Below, one piece after another: positions 37,354-45,851 of a DNA stretch of 60,055 nucleotides (its first letter is position 1; every line of letters begins with the position of its first letter). The stretch is from the NCBI GenBank assembly GCA_937957685.1, contig CALGAO010000016.1, forward strand, positions 1 to 60,055. The letters run 5' to 3'. Source of the DNA: an uncultured Paenibacillaceae bacterium (GTDB taxonomy: Bacteria > Bacillota > Bacilli > Paenibacillales > DA-C8). The notes beneath the pieces are model-generated. The model had not been told where the DNA came from, made no database searches, and was given only the letters and a program-made list of their open reading frames with translations. Both the position numbers and the translations under genes were made by a program.

Positions 37354-38559
37354 ATGACGAAACCAGGTTCGAAGATCGAATGGCGTCCCCTGATCGTCTG
37401 GATGCTGTCGGCGATGATATGGCTGTCGGTACAAGCCCAGGCCGATACGGGAACGGACCCGGCTCGGGATGCGACGCAGGATCTGATCGAGACGCAGCTC
37501 GGCCAGCTGGAGATGGACCAGGTGGAGCGCTACTGGAACGAGCTGCTGCGGGAATATGGAGGTTACCTCCCGGGGAGCCGGGCGCCGACGCTGATGGAGA
37601 TGATCATGGGGGAAGGCCTCAGCTTCGGAGAGATCATCGGCGGACTGGCCCGCATGCTGTTCCATGAGATCCTGTTCAACGGCAGCCTGATGGTGTCGAT
37701 CATCATCCTGACCGTGTTCAGCATGATCCTTGAGACGATGCAATCTGCCTTCGAGAAGAATACGGTCAGCAAGATCGCCTATTCGATCTCCTACATCGTG
37801 CTGATCGTGCTGGCGGTCAACAGCTTCCATGTGGCGATCGGCTACGCGCGGGAAGCGATCGAGGACATGATCGACTTCATGGTGGCGATGGTGCCGCTCC
37901 TCCTGACCATGCTCGCGGCGATGGGCAATCTCGTCTCGGTATCGATCATGCATCCGCTCATCATCTTCATGATCCATGCGGTGGGAACCCTGATCCATGT
38001 CATCGTCTTCCCGCTGCTGTTCTTCTCGGCCGTGCTGCATATCGTCAGCTCCCTGTCAGACAAATACCAGGTGACGCACCTCGCGAACTTCCTGCGGAGC
38101 GCGAGCGTCGCCTTGCTCGGCGCTTTCCTCACGGTGTTCCTAGGCGTCATCTCGGTGCAGGGAGCGACGAGCGCGGTGACGGATGGCGTCACGATTCGCA
38201 CGGCCAAATATATCACGGGCAATTTCGTGCCGGTCGTCGGCCGGATGTTCTCGGATGCCGCCGACACCGTGATCAGCGCTTCGCTGCTGGTCAAAAATGC
38301 CGTCGGCATCGTCGGCGTCATCATCATCGTCCTGCTGTGCGCCTTCCCGGCGATCAAGATCCTGACGCTGGCCCTGATCTACAACCTGTCGGCGGCGATC
38401 ATGCAGCCGCTCGGCGACAGCCCCATCGTCACCTGCCTGCAGACGATCGGCAAGAGCATGATCTATGTGTTCGCGGCGCTGGCTTCGGTCGGGCTCATGT
38501 TCTTCCTGGCGGTGACGATCATGATCACGCTTGGCAATGTGACCGTCATGCTGCGATGA
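37354..38559 (+). CDS. spoIIIAE: Stage III sporulation protein AE
   Basis: The 401-residue polytopic protein begins with a signal-like segment (PLIVWMLSAMIWLSVQAQA) and has about seven or eight helices after residue 95 (MVSIIILTVFSMILETM, SISYIVLIVLAVNSFHVAIGYA and others). GVISVQGATSAVTDGVTIRTAKYITGNFVPVVGRMFSDAADTV is the conserved central stretch. It is the largest membrane subunit of the SpoIIIA apparatus. Confidence 0.94.
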   Translation: MTKPGSKIEWRPLIVWMLSAMIWLSVQAQADTGTDPARDATQDLIETQLGQLEMDQVERYWNELLREYGGYLPGSRAPTLMEMIMGEGLSFGEIIGGLARMLFHEILFNGSLMVSIIILTVFSMILETMQSAFEKNTVSKIAYSISYIVLIVLAVNSFHVAIGYAREAIEDMIDFMVAMVPLLLTMLAAMGNLVSVSIMHPLIIFMIHAVGTLIHVIVFPLLFFSAVLHIVSSLSDKYQVTHLANFLRSASVALLGAFLTVFLGVISVQGATSAVTDGVTIRTAKYITGNFVPVVGRMFSDAADTVISASLLVKNAVGIVGVIIIVLLCAFPAIKILTLALIYNLSAAIMQPLGDSPIVTCLQTIGKSMIYVFAALASVGLMFFLAVTIMITLGNVTVMLR

Positions 38560-38586
38560 AGCTGTCGGGAAAGGAGGAATGGGGAG

Positions 38587-39315
38587 ATGATCCAATGGCT
38601 GTCCGGATGGCTGCGAGAGATCGTGCTGGTCGTCCTGTTCGCCGTGATCGTCGACATGCTGTTGCCGAACAACATGATGAAGCGCTACATCAAGGTCGTC
38701 GTCAGCCTGTTTATCCTGCTGACGATCCTCTCGCCGATCCTGTCGTTGCTCAGATCGGACGACCATCTGCTGGAGATCGGAGCGAGGATCGACAGCTGGA
38801 GTTCACCCCGCGGGACCGATACGGCCATGGCATCCCGGCGGGAGATCGAGGAGGATGCCGCCCGGCTTCGCCAGGCCAGTGAGCAACAGACGCTCGTCTG
38901 GGTGGAGAGCAGGCTGGCGGACATGATGAGGCAGGATCTGCTGGAGCAAGGCTTCACGCAGGTTGCGGAAGTCGAGGTGACCGTCGGGCTGGATCCCGCG
39001 GGTCACGCGAACATCCGGGAGATCCACGTCTATGCGGGCGCCGATGAGCAGGAAACCCGCACAGACCGCACCGGTCTGCCTGCCGAAGGCGGGCGTTCCG
39101 GTGGGTCGAAGGGGCCGATCGCCAGGGTCGAGCCGGTCGTGATCAACATCGATCTGGGCGGATCCTCGCCGCAGCCATCAGTGCCCGCAGAGGCGATGCA
39201 GCGTACATCCGCGCAGGTCATCGAGCCGGAGGTGAGAGCGGAGATCCGCGAACGGATCAGCAAGGTCTGGGAGGTTGCGCCCGACAGGATCACGTTTCAT
39301 GAAGCGACCCGCTAA
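38587..39315 (+). CDS. spoIIIAF: Stage III sporulation protein AF
   Basis: The 242-residue protein has two N-terminal helices (IVLVVLFAVIVDMLL and VVVSLFILLTILSPILSLL) then an outer domain (about 75-160) with a ring-building-motif-like fold in the family. The stretch 160-220 is a Pro/Gly/Ser-rich linker, which makes it longer than the B. subtilis protein (about 206). SD AAAGGAGGAATGGGG is upstream. Confidence 0.92.
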   Translation: MIQWLSGWLREIVLVVLFAVIVDMLLPNNMMKRYIKVVVSLFILLTILSPILSLLRSDDHLLEIGARIDSWSSPRGTDTAMASRREIEEDAARLRQASEQQTLVWVESRLADMMRQDLLEQGFTQVAEVEVTVGLDPAGHANIREIHVYAGADEQETRTDRTGLPAEGGRSGGSKGPIARVEPVVINIDLGGSSPQPSVPAEAMQRTSAQVIEPEVRAEIRERISKVWEVAPDRITFHEATR

Positions 39316-39330
39316 GGAGGTGAGGAAAGA

Positions 39331-39960
39331 TTGGCTAATCTGCTGAAATGGCTGGAAAGCAAGCTGGGCGGGGGCGCTAATGGCCAGAAACGGGTGAGGA
39401 CCTTTCAGTGGCTGATCGTGATGGGGCTCATCGGCGCAGCCCTGATGATCCTGAACTCTTTCCTGCGCGTGGAGACGATCGATCCGGAGCCGGATCCGGC
39501 GCCAGTTGCCGGGGGGGATCAGGAGGTGTTCCGGCACGCGGAGTCTTCAGACAATCCCTTTGACGCCTATGAACGATTGTATGAATCCAGATTGCGCGAG
39601 ATCCTCGAGAAGATCGTCGGCGTCGGCAACGTGGATGTGATGGTGACGATCGAGTCTACGGAAGAGAGTATCGTATACCGGGATATGCACGAATCGGAGC
39701 AGGAGACGAACGAACGGGATGGAAACGGCGCGCAGCGCCATATCACCAGCGTGACCAGAGACGGCACGATCGCGCTCTACACGGTTTCCGGCCAAAGCAA
39801 GCCGATAATCCTCAAGCTGATCAAGCCGCAGATTCGCGGCGTGATCATCGTGGCCAATGGCGCGGAAAATTCCGTCGTCAAGCAGATGCTGGCGGAAGCC
39901 GTGCAGCGGGGTTTGGGCGTCTCGCCAACGCGCATCTCGATTCTGCCGCGGAAGACCTGA
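39331..39960 (+). CDS. spoIIIAG: Stage III sporulation protein AG
   Basis: SpoIIIAG forms the large ring of the intercellular channel. The 209-residue protein has one membrane helix (FQWLIVMGLIGAALMILNSFL, about 28-48) and a C-terminal ring-building domain: YESRLREILEKIVGVGNVDVMVTIES ... IRGVIIVANGAENSVVKQMLAEAVQRGLGVSPTRISILPRK. The start is TTG 39331 with AAGGAGGTGAGG, one of the best SD sites in the operon. Confidence 0.94.
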   Translation: MANLLKWLESKLGGGANGQKRVRTFQWLIVMGLIGAALMILNSFLRVETIDPEPDPAPVAGGDQEVFRHAESSDNPFDAYERLYESRLREILEKIVGVGNVDVMVTIESTEESIVYRDMHESEQETNERDGNGAQRHITSVTRDGTIALYTVSGQSKPIILKLIKPQIRGVIIVANGAENSVVKQMLAEAVQRGLGVSPTRISILPRKT

Positions 39961-40022
39961 GTGTACAGACGTTGAGTGATGATAGATGAATCTTTCAATC
40001 GATACTGTGAGGAGGAAATGTG

Positions 40023-40616
40023 ATGAATTCGAGAAGACAGAAAATTTGGCTCGTGTCGATGCTCAGCTTGATGGTGGTGCTGTCTGCCTATTACCTGTTT
40101 ACCGATGACCTCAACCGGGTGGACGATCTGGCCGCCAACGGCAGCAAGGACAAGACGGCTTCCGATGATCTCGGCGCCACCTACGATTCGCAATTCGCCG
40201 ATGATGTGTTCACGCTGACAGATGAGGAAATCCTCGCCGAAGTGGAGAGCATGCAGGCCAGCGCCAAGGCCTCGGAGCGCTTCGATGCGATGCAGTTCGC
40301 GCGGGATGAGGAGCTGAAGAAGCGATTCGACGAGCTGTACCGCGTCGTCACGGACCCGTCCCAGTCGACGGAGGCGATCTCGCAGGCGTATGCGGAGCAC
40401 TACATGCTGGAGGAGCAGTATAACATCATCCAGAGCCTGGAGGAACAGCTGATGCAGCAATACGGCAATGCGATCATCGAGGAGAGCAACGGGCAGTGGC
40501 ACGTGCAGGTGATGGCGGACAGCATGGAGAAGAGCCAGGCGGTCAGCATCATCGAGACGGTGGCCGAGCAGCTTGGCGTAAGCGCGCGGGACGTGTTTGT
40601 GTCAATTGTCCATTAA
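40023..40616 (+). CDS. spoIIIAH: Stage III sporulation protein AH
   Basis: SpoIIIAH meets SpoIIQ across the two membranes around the forespore. The 197-residue protein has one helix (WLVSMLSLMVVLSAYYLF, 9-26), a linker with acidic residues, and the YscJ/FliF-like ring-building domain at the C-terminus (ESNGQWHVQVMADSMEKSQAVSIIETVAEQLGVSARDVFVSIVH). ATG 40023 is chosen because AGGAGG lies 8 nt upstream; GTG 40020 is in the same frame. Last gene of the operon. Confidence 0.94.
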   Translation: MNSRRQKIWLVSMLSLMVVLSAYYLFTDDLNRVDDLAANGSKDKTASDDLGATYDSQFADDVFTLTDEEILAEVESMQASAKASERFDAMQFARDEELKKRFDELYRVVTDPSQSTEAISQAYAEHYMLEEQYNIIQSLEEQLMQQYGNAIIEESNGQWHVQVMADSMEKSQAVSIIETVAEQLGVSARDVFVSIVH

Positions 40617-40669
40617 CCGGCTTGTCCTTGAACAAGAGAGACGCGATAAGCGATGCGCATCTGATCGTA

Positions 40670-40740
40670 GGGGTATCTTCGGCCGCGGCTGAAGGTACCC
40701 TTCGTGCGCGGCTCGGGAAGCGCCGGCCGGGGCGCTTCCG
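40670..40740 (+). terminator. Two hairpins after spoIIIAH
   Basis: GGTATCTTC...GAAGGTACC (40670-40697) and GAAGCGCC...GGCGCTTC (about 40717-40738) are successive GC-rich hairpins. Neither has a T run; together they may end the spoIIIA transcript. Confidence 0.4.
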
Positions 40741-40790
40741 GACGCTGGGCATTCCGCAAAAAAGAGATGAAATGAGGGATGAAAGTGCGT

Positions 40791-41030
40791 TATAATAAAC
40801 TTCGCGTGTTTCCATTGTTATGATATAATACCAGCAGTGCGGTTAACCCGGTCTGCCTGGGGCAGGAGAACCTCAAGCCCGGGCGGCTGGAGAGCATGAA
40901 GCTGATGCCCAGGTCCCGCCGGGCCTGGAGCGAGCCGGATCATCATGCCGTCTGACGCATGCCAGCGGCTTGAATCGCTTGTCATGTTGCCGCAGCTGAG
41001 GGACAAGCCTCTATAAGGAGTTGAGTTTTC
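40791..41030 (+). promoter_or_regulatory. accBC promoter region and long structured leader
   Basis: Two -10 elements are seen: TATAAT at 40791-40796 and an extended one, TGATATAAT, at 40821-40829; -35 boxes are poor. The transcript would carry a leader of about 200 nt before accB. It contains complementary GC segments (cccgggcggctgg with ccgccgggcctgg) and a hairpin GCTTGTC...GACAAGC just before the SD. I do not recognise a known riboswitch. Confidence 0.5.
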
Positions 41031-41531
41031 TTGTTTAAGCTGAGTGAAATCAAGGATCTGATCAAGCTGGTTGATCAAACCTCGATCCATGAACTGGAGA
41101 TTGAGAACGAGGGCACGCGGATCGCGATCCGCAAGCCGAACCGTACGGAGTCCGTGCTGATCAATTCCGTTCCGGCAGCGAACACGATGTTTAACCAACC
41201 GCAATATATGCCGCAGCTGTCTTCCCCGGCGCCCCAGCCTGCCGTTCAGGCTCCTGCCGAAGAGCAGACGGACACGCGCAACAGGGAGAATCTCCACGCG
41301 ATCCAGTCGCCGATGGTCGGCACCTTCTATGCGGCGCCGGCGCCAGGTGCTGAGCCGTTCGTGCGAGTGGGCAGCAAGGTGAATGAGAAGACGGTCGTCT
41401 GCATCGTGGAAGCGATGAAGCTGATGAACGAGATCGAGGCTGAAGTGAAGGGCGAGATCGTGGAGATTCTCGTCGAGAACGGGCAGCTGGTCGAATACGG
41501 CCAACCGTTGTTTCTTGTAAGGAAGGAATAG
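41031..41531 (+). CDS. accB: Biotin carboxyl carrier protein of acetyl-CoA carboxylase
   Basis: The carrier whose biotin is carboxylated by AccC in the first step of fatty acid synthesis. The 166-residue protein has the N-terminal helix (KLSEIKDLIKLVDQTSIHELEIE), a Pro/Ala linker (80-95), and the C-terminal biotinyl domain with VEAMKLMNEI, the lysine being biotinylated. The start is TTG 41031 with TAAGGAG 10 nt upstream. Confidence 0.95.
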   Translation: MFKLSEIKDLIKLVDQTSIHELEIENEGTRIAIRKPNRTESVLINSVPAANTMFNQPQYMPQLSSPAPQPAVQAPAEEQTDTRNRENLHAIQSPMVGTFYAAPAPGAEPFVRVGSKVNEKTVVCIVEAMKLMNEIEAEVKGEIVEILVENGQLVEYGQPLFLVRKE

Positions 41532-41557
41532 ATCTGAATCCTTTCAGGAGGTTCGAT

Positions 41558-42919
41558 ATGCCATTTCACAAAGTACTTGTCGCGAACCGCGGCGAGATCG
41601 CCGTAAGGATCATCCGCGCCTGCAAGGAGATGGGCATCTTCACCGTCGCGGTATTCTCGGAAGCGGATCGCGATGCGCTGCACGTCCGCATGGCTGATGA
41701 AGCCTATTGCATAGGTCCGACGCAGTCCAAGGACAGCTATCTGAACTATACCAACATCATGAGCGTCGCCACCCTGACGGAGGCGGACGCTATTCATCCC
41801 GGCTATGGATTCCTCGCGGAGAATGCGGACTTCGCCGAAATCTGCGAATCCTGCAACATCACCTTCATCGGTCCATCGCCGTCGGCGATCAGCAAGATGG
41901 GTGACAAGTCCGTCGCCAAGCAGACGATGAAGAATGCCGGCGTGCCGGTCATCCCGGGTTCCGACGGGCTGGTGGAGGATCTGGACGAGGCGATCCGCAT
42001 CGCCAGAGAGATCGGCTACCCGGTGCTCATCAAGGCGACCGCGGGCGGAGGAGGCAAGGGCATCCGCATCGCCGAGGACGAGGAGGCGCTCGTTCGCCAG
42101 ATCGTCAGCGCGCAGCAGGAAGCGCAGAAGGCGTTCGGCAATGCCGGCGTCTATCTGGAGAAATACCTGACCGGCATGAAGCACGTGGAGGTGCAGATCC
42201 TCGCTGACAAGCATGGCAACGTCGTCCATCTGGGAGAGCGCGATTGCTCGATCCAGCGCCGCAGGCAGAAGCTGATCGAGGAAGCGCCATGCCCTGTGCT
42301 GACGCCGGAGATCCGCCGGCGAATGGGCGAAGCCGCGGTGCGCGCGGCGAGAGCCGTCGAGTATTCCGGCGCCGGCACGCTGGAGTTCCTGCTCGGACCC
42401 GACGGCAATTTCTACTTCATGGAGATGAATACGCGCATCCAGGTCGAGCATCCGGTGACCGAGATGATCACCAATATCGACATCATCAAGGAGATGATCC
42501 GCGTCGCGGCTGGCGAGCCGCTGTCGTTCACCCAGGAGGACGTCACCTTCAACGGCTGGTCGATCGAATGCCGGATCAACGCGGAGAATCCGGACAAGGG
42601 CTTCCTGCCTTCTCCCGGTCTGGTGGAGTATTACCTGCCGCCGGGCGGGACGGGTGTGCGCGTCGACAGCGCCGTATACCCGGGTTATACGATCCCGCCG
42701 CATTACGACTCGATGGTCGCGAAGCTGATCGTCTGGGGCCGGGATCGTCAGGAGGCGATCGACCGGATGAAGCGCGCGCTCGGCGAATTTGAGATCGAGG
42801 GCGTGCATACGACGATCCCGTTCCATCTGAAGGTGCTGAATCATCCGAAGTTCATCCGCGGCGACTTTGACATCAAGTTCCTCGACGAGCATTCGCTGGA
42901 TGAACCGGTGCAGGAATAG
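41558..42919 (+). CDS. accC: Biotin carboxylase
   Basis: ATP-grasp subunit of acetyl-CoA carboxylase. The 453-residue protein has the N-domain KVLVANRGEIAVRIIRACKEMGI, HPGYGFLAENADFAEIC, the glycine-rich KATAGGGGKGIRIA (about 159-172), HVEVQILADKHGNVVHLGERDCSIQRR, and FYFMEMNTRIQVEHPVTE. It follows accB by 26 bp with SD CAGGAGG. AccA and AccD are not in the window. Confidence 0.96.
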   Translation: MPFHKVLVANRGEIAVRIIRACKEMGIFTVAVFSEADRDALHVRMADEAYCIGPTQSKDSYLNYTNIMSVATLTEADAIHPGYGFLAENADFAEICESCNITFIGPSPSAISKMGDKSVAKQTMKNAGVPVIPGSDGLVEDLDEAIRIAREIGYPVLIKATAGGGGKGIRIAEDEEALVRQIVSAQQEAQKAFGNAGVYLEKYLTGMKHVEVQILADKHGNVVHLGERDCSIQRRRQKLIEEAPCPVLTPEIRRRMGEAAVRAARAVEYSGAGTLEFLLGPDGNFYFMEMNTRIQVEHPVTEMITNIDIIKEMIRVAAGEPLSFTQEDVTFNGWSIECRINAENPDKGFLPSPGLVEYYLPPGGTGVRVDSAVYPGYTIPPHYDSMVAKLIVWGRDRQEAIDRMKRALGEFEIEGVHTTIPFHLKVLNHPKFIRGDFDIKFLDEHSLDEPVQE

Positions 42920-42935
42920 CCGGGCTCACGGATGT

Positions 42936-42964
42936 TTGTCATAATTTGCATCGAGTGATATATT
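42936..42964 (+). promoter_or_regulatory. Promoter of the yqhY group
   Basis: TTGTCA (42936-42941), 17 bp, TATATT (42959-42964). The leader has two mutually exclusive short hairpins: ACAAGCC/GGCTTGT (42976-42982 with 42994-43000) and GCTTGC/GCAAGC (42985-42990 with 43001-43006). Confidence 0.65.
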
Positions 42965-43032
42965 AATAATACAGAACAAGCCACGCTTGCTGCGGCTTGT
43001 GCAAGCATAACGAGCACAGGGAGGTGAAAGCG

Positions 43033-43446
43033 ATGAATACGATAGCCCCTGATTATGAGCAAACCGAATTAGGCAGTATTCAAATCGCTCCCGAAGTCAT
43101 CGAGATCATTGCAGGTTTGGCAGCCATTGAAGTGGATGGCGTAGCTGGCATGAGCGGCGGTTTTGTTGGTGATATTGCGGAGCTCCTTGGTCGCAAGAAT
43201 CTGTCCAAAGGCGTCAAGGTCGAGGTAGGTCAGCGTGAGGCTGCGGTGGATGTTTCGATTCAGATCAAGTTCGGATATCGAATCCCGGAAGTAGCGGCCT
43301 CCATTCAGCAGAATGTGAAGCATGCGATCGAATCCATGACCGGTCTGGATGTGGTGGAAGTGAACGTACATATCCATGGTGTTCATTTCCCATCGCAGGA
43401 CAAGACGACGGAGGAAGAGACTTCAACTCATCAACGCGTTAAATAA
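43033..43446 (+). CDS. yqhY: Asp23/Gls24 family protein (YqhY)
   Basis: The 137-residue protein is a single Asp23/Gls24 domain: GSIQIAPEVIEIIAGLAAIEVDGVAGMSG, KGVKVEVGQREAAVDVSIQIKFGYRIPEVAASIQQNVKHAIESMTGLDVVEVNVHIHGV. In B. subtilis yqhY sits next to accBC and its loss perturbs malonyl-CoA levels, which suggests a role in control of fatty acid synthesis. SD GGGAGGTGA is strong; ATG 43033 is preferred over an upstream in-frame ATG at 42997. Confidence 0.94.
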   Translation: MNTIAPDYEQTELGSIQIAPEVIEIIAGLAAIEVDGVAGMSGGFVGDIAELLGRKNLSKGVKVEVGQREAAVDVSIQIKFGYRIPEVAASIQQNVKHAIESMTGLDVVEVNVHIHGVHFPSQDKTTEEETSTHQRVK

Positions 43447-43462
43447 TCAAGGTACAGCTTGA

Positions 43463-43495
43463 TCACCCCCTCTAAACCAGGGGGATTTCCTTTGC
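43463..43495 (+). terminator. Hairpin between yqhY and amaP
   Basis: CCCCCT (43466-43471) pairs with AGGGGG (43479-43484) around a 7-nt loop, followed by a T/C-rich run. It may be a partial terminator, reducing amaP expression relative to yqhY. Confidence 0.55.
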
Positions 43496-43515
43496 TATAG
43501 GGAGGGCAAGCCTAT

Positions 43516-44073
43516 ATGGTAAGAGTATTTGACCGTATCTTCCTGTTTCTGTACAGCCTGATCATCGGACTGAGCCTGGTCTTCCTGCTGATCGTGTGCG
43601 TCGGTCTGGTGCAGCCGTGGGTGCCCAAGGATGTGGTGGATCTGCTCACCGAACGCGGCCCGGTCAGCATCACGGTGGCGATCGTATCGGCGCTGCTCTT
43701 CCTGATCAGCGTGCGCTTCTTCTATATCAGCATCGCGGCTGGCTCCGGCAAGCCTCCGTCCATTGAGCAGCGAACGGACTTCGGGGACATCAGCATCTCG
43801 CTGGAGACGATCGAGAACCTGTCGCTGAAGGCGGCGGCCCGCGTGAACGGCATCAAGGATATCAAGGCGAGGATCCAGGTTGGACAAGCCGGACTGATCA
43901 TCCGGATCCGCGCTGTCATAGACGGGGAAGTGTCCATTCCTGCCCTTACGGAGGAAGTACAACGCGTGGTGAAGGCGCATGTCGAGGACATCGCTGGCGT
44001 ACCCGTGACGAGCGTCAACGTGTTCATCGCGAACATCATCCAGACACAGACGTTCAAGAGCCGGGTTGAATAG
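43516..44073 (+). CDS. amaP: Alkaline shock response membrane anchor protein AmaP
   Basis: AmaP anchors Asp23 to the membrane in Staphylococcus aureus. The 185-residue protein has two N-terminal helices (IFLFLYSLIIGLSLVFLLIVCVGLV and VSITVAIVSALLFLISVRFFYISI) and a cytoplasmic Asp23-like domain (ISISLETIENLSLKAAARVNGIKDIKARI ... VEDIAGVPVTSVNVFIANI). It is followed by the DUF2273 gene, the typical Asp23-AmaP-DUF2273 set. SD GGGAGGGC precedes the ATG. Confidence 0.92.
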   Translation: MVRVFDRIFLFLYSLIIGLSLVFLLIVCVGLVQPWVPKDVVDLLTERGPVSITVAIVSALLFLISVRFFYISIAAGSGKPPSIEQRTDFGDISISLETIENLSLKAAARVNGIKDIKARIQVGQAGLIIRIRAVIDGEVSIPALTEEVQRVVKAHVEDIAGVPVTSVNVFIANIIQTQTFKSRVE

Positions 44074-44087
44074 GGGTGATACACCCG

Positions 44088-44315
44088 ATGTGGAAGGAAC
44101 TGTGGGAGAAGCACAGGGCGAAGACCATAGGCGTCCTGTGCGGACTGGTCCTGGCGGTCATCTATTTGTTTTTCGGATTCTGGGATATGCTGGTGTTCGG
44201 CTTCATCATCCTCGTCGGCTACTACATCGGCCGGAAGATCGATGCCGGCGAGCAGGTGGTGAATTGGGAGCCGATCTACCGATGGATCACAGACAGATGG
44301 CGATTGTTCAAGTGA
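44088..44315 (+). CDS. DUF2273 small membrane protein
   Basis: A protein of 75 residues with two hydrophobic helices (TIGVLCGLVLAVIYLFFGFW and MLVFGFIILVGYYIGRKI) and the family's short polar ends. ATG 44088 has AGGGGTGAT 9 nt upstream; a GTG at 44076 is also in frame. DUF2273 proteins are found with Asp23 and AmaP and probably belong to the same membrane-associated complex. Confidence 0.88.
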   Translation: MWKELWEKHRAKTIGVLCGLVLAVIYLFFGFWDMLVFGFIILVGYYIGRKIDAGEQVVNWEPIYRWITDRWRLFK

Positions 44316-44318
44316 TAA

Positions 44319-44353
44319 CCTCTGCAGCCACCTCGCTGACAGAGGAATTTTTT
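44319..44353 (+). terminator. Intrinsic terminator after the DUF2273 gene
   Basis: CCTCTG (44319-44324) pairs with CAGAGG (44340-44345), followed by AATTTTTT. Confidence 0.7.
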
Positions 44354-44357
44354 CTGT

Positions 44358-44385
44358 TTGGGAATGCGTGCCCTTGACGTATAAT
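44358..44385 (+). promoter_or_regulatory. nusB promoter
   Basis: TTGGGA (44358-44363), 16 bp, TATAAT (44380-44385), 35 nt before nusB. It restarts transcription after the preceding terminator for nusB-folD-xseA-xseB-ispA. Confidence 0.65.
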
Positions 44386-44420
44386 AGGGGTACGATTGCT
44401 ATCATTTAGGAGGAAGCAAC

Positions 44421-44873
44421 ATGAAGCGAAGGCTGGCTCGTGAGTTGGCGATTCAATGCTTGTACAATATGGCGATGAATGAGGTCGCGCCTCAGGAATC
44501 GATCGCCATGGTGCTGGAGGAAGCCTCCACCGAGCGGGAGACTCCCGTGCCTCCTGGAGATCTCGCCGAGATCAAACCGTATGTGAACCAACTCGTGGTG
44601 GGTACGCACGCGCGATTGAAGGACATTGACCGGATGCTTGAAGGGTATCTGAAGGGGTGGAAGGTGGAGAGGCTCTCCAAGGTTGACCTGCAGATCCTCA
44701 GGCTGGCGGTCTATGAGATGATCTATCAGGATGATGTGCCGCCGAAGGTTGCGATCAACGAAGCGATCGAACTGGCCAAGTGGTTCGGCACAGAGGATTC
44801 GGGCAAATTTGTCAACGGTGTCCTGGGCAAGATGTTCAAGGAACTGGACGAGCTCAAGGCACGTCATACATAA
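44421..44873 (+). CDS. nusB: Transcription antitermination factor NusB
   Basis: NusB with S10 (NusE) binds boxA of rRNA leaders. The 150-residue all-helical protein has KRRLARELAIQCLYNMAMNE, the LEGYLKGWKVERLSKVDLQILRLAVYEM core and VPPKVAINEAIELAKWFGTEDSGKFVNGVLGK. SD AGGAGGAAGC is 5-6 nt before the ATG. It leads the operon that includes folD and the xse genes. Confidence 0.96.
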   Translation: MKRRLARELAIQCLYNMAMNEVAPQESIAMVLEEASTERETPVPPGDLAEIKPYVNQLVVGTHARLKDIDRMLEGYLKGWKVERLSKVDLQILRLAVYEMIYQDDVPPKVAINEAIELAKWFGTEDSGKFVNGVLGKMFKELDELKARHT

Positions 44874-44890
44874 GTGGGAGGGGAAAGACA

Positions 44891-45742
44891 GTGCCTGCAC
44901 AGGTAATCGATGGAAAGCAAACCGCGGCGGACATCCGCGAGGACATCAAGCGGCAGACCGCGAAATTGATCGAGGAGCGCGGCATACAGCCAGGCCTGGC
45001 CGTCGTGCTGGTCGGCGAGGATCCGGCTTCTCAGGTCTATGTGCGCAACAAGGAGAAAGCCTGCATCAGCGTCGGCATGTATTCCGAGGTGCATCGCCTG
45101 CCGGAGGCGACGACGCAGGACGAGCTGCTCGCCCTGATCGCGGAGCTGGCGGCAAACAGGCGGATCCACGGCATCCTCGTGCAGCTGCCGCTGCCGAAGC
45201 ATATCGATGAGAAGGCGGTGATCGCCGCGATCCCGCCGGAGAAGGATGTGGACGGCTTCCACCCGGTGAGCGTCGGCAACATGGTGATCGGCGACGAGTG
45301 CTTCCTGCCCTGCACGCCGGCTGGCATCATCGAGCTCATCAAGCGGACAGGCATCGATCTGGTCGGCAAGCATGCGGTCGTCGTGGGCCGGAGCAACATC
45401 GTCGGCAAGCCGGTGGCGATGCTGCTCTTGCAGGAGCATGCTACGGTGACGATCTGCCATTCCCGGACGCCGGATCTTGCCGCGATCACCAGGCAGGCGG
45501 ACGTGCTGGTTGCCGCCGTCGGCAGGGCGAAGATGATCAAGCGGGAGCACGTGAAGCCGGGAGCGGTGGTCATCGATGTGGGCGTCAACCGGCTGCCTGA
45601 CGGCAGGCTGGCCGGTGACGTCGATTATGACGACGTGCTGGAGACGGCTAGCTACATCACGCCTGTGCCGGGCGGTGTCGGGCCGATGACGATCACGATG
45701 CTGCTGCTCAACACGCTGAGATCGGCCGAACGAAGCGCGTGA
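44891..45742 (+). CDS. folD: Methylenetetrahydrofolate dehydrogenase / cyclohydrolase
   Basis: This bifunctional enzyme interconverts methylene- and formyl-tetrahydrofolate. The 283-residue protein has the active-site lysine and Tyr in EDPASQVYVRNKEKA, VQLPLPKHID, PEKDVDGFHPVSVGNM, PCTPAGIIEL, the NADP site VVVGRSNIVGKPVAMLL, and PGGVGPMTITMLL. The start is GTG 44891 (GGGAGGGGAAAGACA upstream), 17 bp after nusB; the frame reads further up into nusB without homology. Confidence 0.95.
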   Translation: MPAQVIDGKQTAADIREDIKRQTAKLIEERGIQPGLAVVLVGEDPASQVYVRNKEKACISVGMYSEVHRLPEATTQDELLALIAELAANRRIHGILVQLPLPKHIDEKAVIAAIPPEKDVDGFHPVSVGNMVIGDECFLPCTPAGIIELIKRTGIDLVGKHAVVVGRSNIVGKPVAMLLLQEHATVTICHSRTPDLAAITRQADVLVAAVGRAKMIKREHVKPGAVVIDVGVNRLPDGRLAGDVDYDDVLETASYITPVPGGVGPMTITMLLLNTLRSAERSA

Positions 45743-45851
45743 TGCACAAGGATCACCGTCGCAGACACGGCAGGGACGCAAGGGTCATCCTGCTCACAGC
45801 CGTTTGGTCTGCTGCGGCGGACACATGACCATCGGGGAAAGGAGCGTCGCT

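Noticed and set aside
40496..40795. Frame across the spoIIIAH end and the accB upstream region
   Set aside because: Frame-shifted reading of spoIIIAH followed by random sequence; no SD.
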